Source of the DNA: a virus | Direction: 5' to 3' (one strand) | IMG/VR virus record: IMGVR_UViG_3300045918_000094 | Location: 1 to 22,534 of that record | Length of the DNA stretch: 22,534 nt | Shown: piece by piece, positions 5,891 through 12,024 of the stretch | Layout: each line of letters begins with the position of its first letter | Numbering within the stretch: position 1 is the stretch's first letter | Position numbers and translations under genes: made by a program | The notes under the pieces: model-generated | Seen by the model: only the letters and a program-made list of their open reading frames with translations | Databases searched by the model: none | Told to the model about the DNA's origin: nothing

Positions 5891-5967
5891 AAAATAATAT
5901 GTGGTGTATTGTAGGTACTGTGATATTTTCTATCATTATTGCCTGGATGATGGTACAAAGTATCTAG
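5887..5967 (+). CDS. Tiny membrane peptide (26 aa), coupled to the preceding gene
   Basis: Overlaps the previous stop by ATGA and encodes one hydrophobic helix (about residues 5-22) with short polar ends. There is no separate promoter. Coupling and the hydrophobic helix suggest a partner of the 52-aa protein in the inner membrane; function unknown. Confidence 0.55.
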   Translation: MKNNMWCIVGTVIFSIIIAWMMVQSI

Positions 5968-5985
5968 GGTAGCAGTGTAACCACA

Positions 5986-6013
5986 TTGACATTCAATGTC
6001 ATTATGTCATAAT
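5986..6013 (+). promoter_or_regulatory. Early promoter P14
   Basis: TTGACA (5986-5991), 16-bp spacer, CATAAT (6008-6013) with extended -10 TGT. GTGTAACCA lies just upstream (5975-5983). Confidence 0.85.
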
Positions 6014-6049
6014 GAATTCATCAATTAAACACATCAAAGGAAGAATAAA

Positions 6050-6442
6050 ATGCTTAAATTTAAAGAATTACAAGCAATGTATCGTAAGATGTCTCCTGCC
6101 GAGATTGAAGCCTACGGCACAATCAAGTTTGATGGGGATTTAACTGATCAATCGTGGAGAGAAAATGTACCATCATTCGTCTCGAATAGAGATAGAGATG
6201 GTAACATTGATACAATTTATGCTGATGGACAAGGTCGCGCTGGTATGATGAATCCAGTAACGCGATTCGCACATGCTTTACCACATTCTCATGGTAATAT
6301 CTACGCGCATCAAATAACCCGTAATGACATTATCTTATTACACATTCAAGGTGGTAGTAGTAAAATAGCAGAACATTTCAACCATCATCATATCGGTGGA
6401 TCCGGCTGGTATGTCTCAGATTCTCATGGTAATAAAATTTAA
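6050..6442 (+). CDS. Hypothetical early protein, histidine-rich (130 aa)
   Basis: The ATG at 6050 follows AAAGGAAG in a complete cassette. The C-terminal half is rich in His and Gly (HALPHSHGNIYAHQ; HFNHHHIGG), which could bind a metal. The N-terminal half is helical then acidic. No family is recognised. The histidine clusters are the only visible functional hint. Confidence 0.74.
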   Translation: MLKFKELQAMYRKMSPAEIEAYGTIKFDGDLTDQSWRENVPSFVSNRDRDGNIDTIYADGQGRAGMMNPVTRFAHALPHSHGNIYAHQITRNDIILLHIQGGSSKIAEHFNHHHIGGSGWYVSDSHGNKI

Positions 6443-6470
6443 TTGCAATTTAATGCTTATATGATAATAT
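6443..6470 (+). promoter_or_regulatory. Early promoter P15
   Basis: TTGCAA (6443-6448), 16-bp spacer, TAATAT (6465-6470) with TGA before it. Confidence 0.75.
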
Positions 6471-6504
6471 GAATCATCAATTAAACAACTCAAGGAAGAA
6501 TAAA

Positions 6505-6732
6505 ATGCAAATTAAGAAAGTTACACAAGATGTTCTCAATACAATGCAACCAGATGATAAACCATTCGTTTGTATCATGGAAGCGATAGAAGCTGAAGGC
6601 TGCTTCAATGTAGAATTCTATGCAACTGAATCAGAAGCATTCGCCAAGTGGCCTTTAGATGATGATTACTTTGATGGTGCGCTGTATTGCGGTGTATCAG
6701 TTGACTTCGAATTGTATTGCGGTGAGCACTAA
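6505..6732 (+). CDS. Small acidic early protein (75 aa)
   Basis: Start at 6505 behind AAGGAAG. The product is strongly acidic with four cysteines (about positions 23, 33, 62 and 72), the last two in similar local settings (LYCGVS, LYCGEH). Acid content and early position would fit an inhibitor or DNA mimic, but this is inference. No family is recognised. Confidence 0.72.
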   Translation: MQIKKVTQDVLNTMQPDDKPFVCIMEAIEAEGCFNVEFYATESEAFAKWPLDDDYFDGALYCGVSVDFELYCGEH

Positions 6733-6744
6733 GTTGATACCAAT

Positions 6745-6772
6745 TTGACATTATATGCTGTTGTGATACAAT
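6745..6772 (+). promoter_or_regulatory. Early promoter P16
   Basis: TTGACA (6745-6750), 16-bp spacer, TACAAT (6767-6772) with TGA before it. It is the last of the dense early promoter series. Confidence 0.83.
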
Positions 6773-6803
6773 GATTCATCAATTAAATAACTCCGAGAAT
6801 AAA

Positions 6804-7025
6804 ATGATTAAATTTATTACAATGCTGTTCAAGTCACCAGTCAAAGTTAGGCATGTTACACATCATAATGTCTTATTAGATGATGTAATCGTTTATACTT
6901 CTCATTGCTATCATGATTGTATGAACTGGGCTCATGATAATTTCAAACCGTCTTATAATGAGGTCGTTAAAAATGTACATATATTGTCCGGGTCACAAAA
7001 GATCAGATACGGCGGGAACTGGTAA
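6804..7025 (+). CDS. Small hypothetical early protein (73 aa)
   Basis: Start at 6804 after a weaker site (CCGAGAATAAA) in an otherwise normal cassette. The product is basic with a histidine/cysteine cluster (SHCYHDC, about residues 33-39) that might bind metal. No family is recognised. It is the last gene of the cassette series. Confidence 0.7.
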   Translation: MIKFITMLFKSPVKVRHVTHHNVLLDDVIVYTSHCYHDCMNWAHDNFKPSYNEVVKNVHILSGSQKIRYGGNW

Positions 7026-7083
7026 TAATTGAATAACAGTGGGAGATGCGTATCTCATATATCATGCGTATCTCTCCCAGATA

Positions 7084-7102
7084 TTGGATTTTGGAGCCAT
7101 CA
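7084..7102 (+). repeat. 19-bp direct repeat, copy 1
   Basis: TTGGATTTTGGAGCCATCA, exact match to 7143-7161, with starts 59 bp apart. Confidence 0.95.
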
Positions 7103-7142
7103 AATGCGTCTACCCCGCCTCATAAGATTCTCTAACCCGCTT

Positions 7143-7161
7143 TTGGATTTTGGAGCCATCA
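7143..7161 (+). repeat. 19-bp direct repeat, copy 2
   Basis: Exact copy of 7084-7102. Confidence 0.95.
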
Positions 7162-7379
7162 TAGTCGATAAGTCAGCAACAATACCCATTTTCAGCGGTT
7201 TTTAAAAATAAAAAAAAAAATACCATACTGTCTGGTTACACAACGCCACATTACACAAAAAAAAATAAAAAAAAATACTAGCTATCATCCCATGAGCCTT
7301 CAATACGAATTTTAGCGCAGTGGTGTGGTGTAACCGTAGCTCCTTTGATGTATCACATTATAGCATTAAAGGTAGTGTA

Positions 7380-7505
7380 ATGCAAATTTATGGATGTGTA
7401 GGAAGGATGGATGTAGTTGATGTAAATACATTTGACAAGAAATTATTGGATGTGTATAATACATTTAAAGAATATGGCGATGAGCCTGAATATGTTTTTA
7501 TATAA
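7380..7505 (+). CDS. Small hypothetical protein (41 aa)
   Basis: The ATG at 7380 with AAAGG about 8 nt upstream is preferred over a GTG at 7320 that has no ribosome site. The product is acidic with the pattern VDVNTFDKKLLDVYNTF. No family is recognised. It is followed by about 100 bp of AT-rich DNA with a candidate promoter. Confidence 0.5.
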   Translation: MQIYGCVGRMDVVDVNTFDKKLLDVYNTFKEYGDEPEYVFI

Positions 7506-7554
7506 ATTTATGTTTGTTTATATATAAACTATAGTTTATCCACAGTGAACAATG

Positions 7555-7578
7555 GTGTAACCATATATGTTGTATAAT
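7555..7578 (+). promoter_or_regulatory. Candidate non-early promoter (-10 plus GTGTAACCA box)
   Basis: A perfect TATAAT (7573-7578) with no TTGACA-like -35. GTGTAACCA (7555-7563) lies 9 bp upstream. A -10 without a -35 but with an upstream box recalls T4 middle promoters, which use an activator (MotA). This comparison is only an inference. Confidence 0.4.
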
Positions 7579-7604
7579 ACGTTATTATATAGAAAGGGTT
7601 TAAT

Positions 7605-7931
7605 ATGAGTGGATTAAGATGTGACAATCAGATACCGAGTCAAGAATTAATTGAATTGGATATATGTATAGAGAACACTAAGAAATTATTAGCTTCATAT
7701 ATTAGTGAGCGGTATAAGTGGATTTCTGAAAAGAACTTTATTACATTTCCATGTTGTAATATGACGTATCCTATAGGTGATATTACATTTATAGAGGTAT
7801 ATTATTACGACTATGATACATGGTTACTGGACAAATTCAATGCAAAGTGTGAGTGTGTATGTTGTGGAACTGTACATTATTTAGCTGATAGTGTATTGAA
7901 ATTGAAGTATGAATTTAAGGAACGGGTGTGA
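7605..7931 (+). CDS. Hypothetical protein with a cysteine-pair zinc-binding pattern (108 aa)
   Basis: Start at 7605 behind GAAAGGG. The product has a helical N-terminus, then Cys-Cys at 50-51 and a second cluster CECVCC at 82-87 followed by GTVHYL. This is the spacing of a zinc ribbon or treble-clef knuckle. No specific family is recognised. It begins the long chain of closely spaced genes without early promoters. Confidence 0.7.
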   Translation: MSGLRCDNQIPSQELIELDICIENTKKLLASYISERYKWISEKNFITFPCCNMTYPIGDITFIEVYYYDYDTWLLDKFNAKCECVCCGTVHYLADSVLKLKYEFKERV

Positions 7932-8044
7932 GGGATTATCCAGTTATAAGGGTATATACGACACCTGATGTTAGAGATATAAGTATAAGGGATATTGTAT
8001 GTTCTACTGTATCTATATCGGAGTACATTAAAAAGGAGAATAAA

Positions 8045-8269
8045 ATGGATATATTTGACGCGCACCGAGAATGTTTACGTCAATGTATTAAGGAAGGTTA
8101 TTATACTAATTTACTTCATTCGGTTATGATGGATACTGTTATTAATACAGCTGATGATATTAAATCATATTGGAGTGATTTTTGGTATGAGTTACCGGAT
8201 TCGCCTTCTATCCATCGTGAGCCGTTCTATTTAATTTGTGACATTTGTGAAGGAGTATTTGATGAGTAA
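8045..8269 (+). CDS. Hypothetical protein (74 aa)
   Basis: The start at 8045 is chosen for the strong AAGGAG at 8034-8039. The frame is open back to a GTG at 7928 that overlaps the previous stop and has a weak AAGGA, so a 113-aa form is possible. The product is acidic with several Cys and Trp residues. The stop overlaps the next gene's start. Function unknown. Confidence 0.65.
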   Translation: MDIFDAHRECLRQCIKEGYYTNLLHSVMMDTVINTADDIKSYWSDFWYELPDSPSIHREPFYLICDICEGVFDE

Positions 8270-8513
8270 GTATGAAGAATTGGTTATTAATTTTGAAACA
8301 TTTAAAGTATTTGATTGTCAAAAAATGCCAAAGGATGAAAGAATAAGTTTCTTTAATTATTATGATAATGGTAATAATGGTAATGATGTTTATGTAATAT
8401 ATTACAATGAGGAAGGTGTATTTTCTGAAGGAGATGCGTTATTTGTGAAATGGTTATTCGAAAATGGTATGACTTCGGATGATGAAGTGGTATTGATTAA
8501 GCATTGGTGGTAA
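8262..8513 (+). CDS. Hypothetical acidic protein (83 aa)
   Basis: The start at 8262 sits 6 nt after AAGGAG; a frame extension to 8238 lies upstream of that site. It overlaps the preceding gene by 8 nt. The product is acidic with a GNNGNDVYVIYY strand and an aromatic end (KHWW). No family is recognised. Confidence 0.68.
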   Translation: MSKYEELVINFETFKVFDCQKMPKDERISFFNYYDNGNNGNDVYVIYYNEEGVFSEGDALFVKWLFENGMTSDDEVVLIKHWW

Positions 8514-8538
8514 TATCTACTAAAATGGAATGGAATAA

Positions 8539-8784
8539 ATGAATAGAATTATTTTATACCGCACCTGCGAGTTTGAATCGGATGAACTTACTATGTGTAG
8601 GTTATTTTTGAAAATTAATAATATACGATTTGAAGAAGATATTAATCTTAGACTATGTATGATATTATCTAAAGGTAAAGTAAATCCTTCATGCGGATTT
8701 GTTATTGACATATTTGATTCTTATGTGTATAATTTCAATAGATTGTTTATATTAATTGAGAGAAGGGGATTATTGTTATGTTGA
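8539..8784 (+). CDS. Hypothetical protein (81 aa)
   Basis: Start at 8539 after GGAATAA. The product has mixed charge with several cysteines and a hydrophobic second half, no clear membrane helix and no recognised family. It overlaps the next gene by 7 nt. Confidence 0.62.
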   Translation: MNRIILYRTCEFESDELTMCRLFLKINNIRFEEDINLRLCMILSKGKVNPSCGFVIDIFDSYVYNFNRLFILIERRGLLLC

Positions 8785-8945
8785 ATAATATGAGTGTTGA
8801 GGTTAAAGCCTTACTGTTTACTATTAGTATTTTAGGTATATTCGCAATATTTATGGCAGTTTTTATGTGGCAACCTTTTCTTATAAGTGTTATTATAAGT
8901 GTTATATCTCTTGTAGGTTTCGTTTATATATTCAACCATGCTTAA
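8778..8945 (+). CDS. Small membrane protein (55 aa), two helices
   Basis: ORF with a GGGGA site 8 nt before the ATG and an overlap with the upstream gene. Residues 10-31 and 34-52 form two hydrophobic helices separated by a tryptophan-glutamine-proline turn, so it is an inner-membrane hairpin protein. No catalytic residues. It is one of several small membrane proteins in this operon; function unknown. Confidence 0.62.
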   Translation: MLNNMSVEVKALLFTISILGIFAIFMAVFMWQPFLISVIISVISLVGFVYIFNHA

Positions 8946-8966
8946 CTGTTATACGAATAATTAACA

Positions 8967-9074
8967 ATGGATTATGTTAAATGTGGAAGTTGTGGTTGGT
9001 GGGGACATTACATGCATTTAAAATTTGGATATTGTCCTAAATGTGGTTCTGGTGATATTAGAGGAGTAGATTAA
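8967..9074 (+). CDS. Miniature zinc-ribbon protein (35 aa)
   Basis: 35-codon ORF whose product is essentially one zinc ribbon: CGSC (6-9) and CPKC (23-26) with aromatic residues between. Its TAA overlaps the next ATG (TAATG), supporting real translation. No ribosome site is obvious, so coupling or a weak start is likely. Such mini-ribbons often bind RNA, DNA or a protein partner; the role is unknown. Confidence 0.6.
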   Translation: MDYVKCGSCGWWGHYMHLKFGYCPKCGSGDIRGVD

Positions 9075-9265
9075 TGGAATATTATATTTTAATTGGAGTT
9101 TTTGCATATATACAAGCTATATTAACAACTCGGTGGATGAATTTAACAGAGTTTGAACGACCTTTTGCATTTTTCATATCATGTATATTGTTCACGCCTA
9201 TTGTCACTATAGGATGGATTTTTGGTGGAATTTATACATTTACAAAGTGGTTGATTAAAGTATGA
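9074..9265 (+). CDS. Small membrane protein (63 aa), two helices
   Basis: The start overlaps the upstream stop (TAATG) and the end overlaps the downstream start (ATGA). Two hydrophobic helices (about 4-20 and 31-53) are joined by a polar loop, with a basic C-terminus predicted to face the cytoplasm. There is a GAGGAG site in front. Position directly before the phosphatase gene suggests co-translation but no functional link is proven. Confidence 0.65.
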   Translation: MEYYILIGVFAYIQAILTTRWMNLTEFERPFAFFISCILFTPIVTIGWIFGGIYTFTKWLIKV

Positions 9266-9675
9266 AGATTGAAAATATTGCAGCTATAGATTTTCAGAAT
9301 GGTTATCACAAATTGCATGGAAAGAATACAATTGCAATACAGATATGTGACCCTTGTGGTTGGGTGCCAAAAGCTAGACATGAATTCTTTGCAACATACC
9401 AATTTGAATTTCTTGATATATCTGCATCCGATCTATCTGAATTTGGTGAGTTTGGCATAACAGACGATCAAGCTAAACATATTGCTGACATATTGATTGA
9501 TGCAAAAGATAAGTCATTTGATGTGACGGTGCATTGTACTGCCGGTATTTGTAGAAGTGGAGCGGTGGTTGAAGTTGCAACTATGCTTGGGTTTATTCCT
9601 GTACACAATAATAGAACGCCTAATACGCTTGTCAAACGAAAACTGATGAAGGAATTAGGATTAACATACGAATAG
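9262..9675 (+). CDS. Cysteine-dependent protein phosphatase (PTP/dual-specificity type)
   Basis: 137-aa protein with the phosphatase signature HCxxGxxRS (residues 91-99: HCTAGICRS), where Cys92 would be the nucleophile and Arg98 would bind phosphate. An acidic loop at about 53-62 may supply the general acid. The length fits a minimal dual-specificity phosphatase, a family that removes phosphate from Tyr, Ser/Thr or small substrates through a phosphocysteine intermediate. It overlaps the upstream membrane gene by ATGA. Small phosphatases of this sort occur in several large myoviruses, with unknown targets. Family assignment is strong; substrate is open. Confidence 0.85.
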   Translation: MKIENIAAIDFQNGYHKLHGKNTIAIQICDPCGWVPKARHEFFATYQFEFLDISASDLSEFGEFGITDDQAKHIADILIDAKDKSFDVTVHCTAGICRSGAVVEVATMLGFIPVHNNRTPNTLVKRKLMKELGLTYE

Positions 9676-9684
9676 GAGTATAAT

Positions 9685-10014
9685 ATGGGATGTAATATAT
9701 TAGCAAGAAGATGTTATACAAATTCAGCAATGCCATTAGATATAAATCCTAATCCATCTAGATTTAATATTCAATACACTGAAGAATTTGGTAATAATCT
9801 AGTTGCGATTATTAAATATTATGGTTGTACTAATTATGAAGGTGATAAGATTCTAGTATTTAAGAATATGTCTGATAAGACACTTAGGAGTATGAAATCA
9901 TTAGATCCGCATTTTTCAGAAGATATAGGGTCGCCGTTTGCCAGATTTCAGCCGACAGTAGAAGGATTTGAAGCTGCTCAAAAATTAGCAGAATTGCTTT
10001 GTGAAATTAATTAA
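9685..10014 (+). CDS. Hypothetical protein (109 aa)
   Basis: Start at 9685 with AGGAG 8 nt upstream. The N-terminus (MGCNILARRC) contains two cysteines but no signal peptide. The C-terminal 25 residues form an amphipathic helix. No family is recognised. The next gene follows with its own AAAGGAG site. Confidence 0.7.
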   Translation: MGCNILARRCYTNSAMPLDINPNPSRFNIQYTEEFGNNLVAIIKYYGCTNYEGDKILVFKNMSDKTLRSMKSLDPHFSEDIGSPFARFQPTVEGFEAAQKLAELLCEIN

Positions 10015-10027
10015 AGGAGTATTAAAA

Positions 10028-10168
10028 ATGGAAAACACATTAGAAGTATTAAAAGAACGTCGGAATGAATTGGAAGTATTGATATTAAGTACAGAGAGAA
10101 CTCTTATTGAGTTTGAATTGGAATTGCATAATATCAATGAAGATATAAAAGGTATAGAGAATGCTTGA
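10028..10168 (+). CDS. Small coiled-coil protein (46 aa)
   Basis: ORF behind an AAAGGAG site. Nearly the whole product is one charged helix with heptad-like Leu/Ile spacing, so it is probably a coiled coil that dimerises or binds a partner. It overlaps the next gene by 8 nt. No homologue is recognised. Confidence 0.65.
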   Translation: MENTLEVLKERRNELEVLILSTERTLIEFELELHNINEDIKGIENA

Positions 10169-10421
10169 TTTAGCATCTATGCTTATTGCATTTGGTTTAG
10201 CTTCGCTTGGTATTGCGGCCGCATTACATTTCATCGCATTGAAATACGATGATGTAGAATCTATACCTAACGATGATTTGGTATTTAGATTGCGGAAACG
10301 TGCAGAGATTCGTAGACAGATTCAGTCTCGTAAGAGTGTACAAGAAGGTAAACCCGACCGAATTGCAGATTTGTTAGAAGAAGCTGCTGATAGGATTGAG
10401 ATACTAGAGGAACTGATATGA
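10161..10421 (+). CDS. Membrane-anchored coiled-coil protein (86 aa)
   Basis: An N-terminal hydrophobic helix (about 3-27), then a basic stretch (RLRKRAEIRRQ) and a C-terminal helix with the pattern RIADLLEEAADRIEILEEL. It would be an N-terminal membrane anchor with a cytoplasmic coiled coil. It overlaps the preceding coiled-coil gene and the following ORF (ATGA), suggesting a small complex. The C-terminal helix pattern is common in phage proteins and carries little functional information. Confidence 0.7.
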   Translation: MLDLASMLIAFGLASLGIAAALHFIALKYDDVESIPNDDLVFRLRKRAEIRRQIQSRKSVQEGKPDRIADLLEEAADRIEILEELI

Positions 10422-10573
10422 ATGAACTTAATCCGCTATATAAACAATTTCATCAATATTTAATTGACAATTATAGAGAATCAGAATATACTGAAATCAT
10501 GAATCATTATATTCAGTCTGGGGAATATCCTGAGCATTTCTATGATTATATAAAAGAGGAGAGTTTATGTTGA
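10418..10573 (+). CDS. Small hypothetical protein (51 aa)
   Basis: The ATG at 10418 overlaps the previous stop (ATGA) with AGAGG upstream. The product is rich in Tyr, Glu and His and mostly helical. The end overlaps the next gene by 7 nt, and the overlaps on both sides support translation. No family is recognised. Confidence 0.6.
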   Translation: MNELNPLYKQFHQYLIDNYRESEYTEIMNHYIQSGEYPEHFYDYIKEESLC

Positions 10574-10830
10574 ATTATAATTTTGATACAGATGTATCTA
10601 GTGCTAATTACGAAATTAAGATTGACACTGAAGCAGAGTATGGGTATTTTGAACATAATACCCATGGTGATGAAATCGCTGGCGGTTTATGGTTTGAAGG
10701 TTTAGAATTAATTGATTATGATGGTGTATTTGAGCTTCCATATGAAGTAATCGAATCACTTAAACTACATGATATTGATGTTACATATGTTGAAGATTCA
10801 TTTGATGTTATACAAAGGAGTGCGCTATAA
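10567..10830 (+). CDS. Conserved-looking phage hypothetical protein (87 aa)
   Basis: Start at 10567 after AGAGGAGAG. The product is acidic, with the pattern EYGYFEHN ... GDEIAGGLWFEG ... LIDYDGVFELP. I associate this with a family of unknown function found in phages and plasmids (from memory). No catalytic residues are known. The TAA overlaps the next ATG. Confidence 0.74.
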   Translation: MLNYNFDTDVSSANYEIKIDTEAEYGYFEHNTHGDEIAGGLWFEGLELIDYDGVFELPYEVIESLKLHDIDVTYVEDSFDVIQRSAL

Positions 10831-11168
10831 TGAATGTACCTGATAAGTGGGTTGTATTAGAATTCAATAGCAATGGTAAAAAACTTTATAAAGTATTTGC
10901 TGGATGGTATGGTGGATATTTAGGAAGTGATTCATGGAAGTTGAATTCCGGTATTGTATCAACTAGTAAACCCGATGAAATGTATATATTCGCCGGATAT
11001 AGTGGATCTGAATATCATTGTCATGAGCATTGTTATGGTATGAGTATGTATATGTTAAGTATTCTTTCATCATTTCAAGAGCAAGTTAATTCAGCTGAAG
11101 GTGTTACGTTGAAAGTGTTATCTAAAGATGAATTACCTGAACTGATAGGAGAAATGTATGAAGATTAA
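10830..11168 (+). CDS. Conserved-looking phage hypothetical protein (112 aa)
   Basis: Start at 10830 coupled to the previous stop (TAATG), with AAAGGAG inside the upstream gene. Residues 18-41 read YKVFAGWYGGYLGSDSWKLN and onward, a pattern I recall from phage hypothetical proteins. A His/Cys cluster follows (YHCHEHCYG, about 61-70). No function is known. It overlaps the Prs-like gene by 11 nt. Confidence 0.74.
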   Translation: MNVPDKWVVLEFNSNGKKLYKVFAGWYGGYLGSDSWKLNSGIVSTSKPDEMYIFAGYSGSEYHCHEHCYGMSMYMLSILSSFQEQVNSAEGVTLKVLSKDELPELIGEMYED

Positions 11169-12024
11169 GATATTTAATTTGGATGATAATTCAACTGAAG
11201 TGAAATACGATCTTGGCATTTTCTCTGGTGGAGAAATTCGTGTTAGGATTGGTACCGCTAAAGTTTTGATTAATGTAAGAATTGAAGCATATATTTTCAA
11301 TTCAGATGATGTAATGACTCTTATTATGTTGGTTGATGCCTTGCGTCAAATTAACACAACTGATATTAGATTGACTATACCATATCTCCCTTATGCTAGA
11401 CAAGACCGAGTATGTAATCCGGGTGAAGCATTTAGTTCAAAAGTATTTGCTGATATTATTAACTCTCTTAATTTTGAATCAGTAGTTGTATGGGATCCTC
11501 ACTCTGAAAATGCAATTCGTGATATTAAGAGATGTTTGATTGTACCTCAATATGAGTTAATGCGTAAACATGTAGATTTAATGAATTGGTTGAAATTGGA
11601 ACCGGTTTATCTTATTGCACCAGATAAGGGTTCTATCCATAAAACTGATAATATTGCAACCGTATTTTCAAAGTATGTTAAAAGTGTATTGTATGCGGAT
11701 AAGGTACGAGAATTGTCTACTGGTAAGATAATTAGAACCGAAATTAAAGGAAATATTCCTGAAGATTTTTCGTCTAGTAGAGTATTAATTTGTGACGATA
11801 TTTGTGACGGAGGAAGAACTTTCATTGAATTAGCTAAGATTATACCGGAATGTAAAGAAAAGTCATTGTATGTTACTCATGGTATTTTTAGTCAAGGTAA
11901 AGAAGTTTTAAGAAAACCGGGAACCCCAGAAGAAGAATATAAACTTAAACGAAATGATTTAAAGGTTAATACCGGATTATTTGATAATGTATGGTGCTCT
12001 GTTGACTTTAAGGAGATTCGATGA
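11158..12024 (+). CDS. prs: Ribose-phosphate pyrophosphokinase-like enzyme (Prs fold; candidate ADPR pyrophosphokinase)
   Basis: 288-aa Prs homologue, shorter than cellular enzymes (about 315 aa). Visible features are the ATP-binding YARQDR loop (about 79-84), DPHSE (113-117) in place of the usual DLHAE, and the PRPP-type phosphoribosyl loop LICDDICDGGRTF (about 209-222). Classical Prs makes PRPP from ribose-5-phosphate and ATP. In the phage NAD+ reconstitution pathway NARP1, a Prs homologue (Adps) instead pyrophosphorylates ADP-ribose, and a NAMPT homologue (Namat) then joins nicotinamide to give NAD+. A NAMPT-like gene lies one gene downstream (12630-14120) and no NMN adenylyltransferase is visible, so NARP1 is plausible. 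Ordinary PRPP supply is the alternative. It overlaps the genes on both sides. Confidence 0.87.
   Translation: MKIKIFNLDDNSTEVKYDLGIFSGGEIRVRIGTAKVLINVRIEAYIFNSDDVMTLIMLVDALRQINTTDIRLTIPYLPYARQDRVCNPGEAFSSKVFADIINSLNFESVVVWDPHSENAIRDIKRCLIVPQYELMRKHVDLMNWLKLEPVYLIAPDKGSIHKTDNIATVFSKYVKSVLYADKVRELSTGKIIRTEIKGNIPEDFSSSRVLICDDICDGGRTFIELAKIIPECKEKSLYVTHGIFSQGKEVLRKPGTPEEEYKLKRNDLKVNTGLFDNVWCSVDFKEIR

Larger units (their letters stand above)
7026..7379 (+). other. Gene-poor boundary region with hairpin, direct repeats and A-tracts
   Basis: About 350 bp between the early cassettes and the next gene. It holds an inverted repeat TGGGAGA/TCTCCCA (7040-7046, 7073-7079) enclosing two copies of TGCGTATCTC, and a 19-bp direct repeat (7084-7102 and 7143-7161). 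It also holds A-tracts at 7204-7220 and 7257-7275, each ending in AAATAC, and GTGTAACC motifs on both strands. One 33-codon ORF (7104-7205) has a GGAG site but is not convincing. It could be a transcription boundary, a replication origin or a recombination joint; the sequence alone does not decide. Confidence 0.7.

Noticed and set aside
5732-5967. Spanin (Rz/Rz1-like) pair
   Set aside because: Overlap and size are suggestive, but there is no lipobox cysteine and the second product is a single hydrophobic helix.
7084-7161. CRISPR-like repeat-spacer-repeat
   Set aside because: Only two copies, non-palindromic repeat and no cas genes; treated as a simple direct repeat.
7928-8044. GTG start extending the gene at 8045 by 39 residues
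   Set aside because: Weak site compared with AAGGAG at 8034-8039; kept only as an alternative in the feature note.
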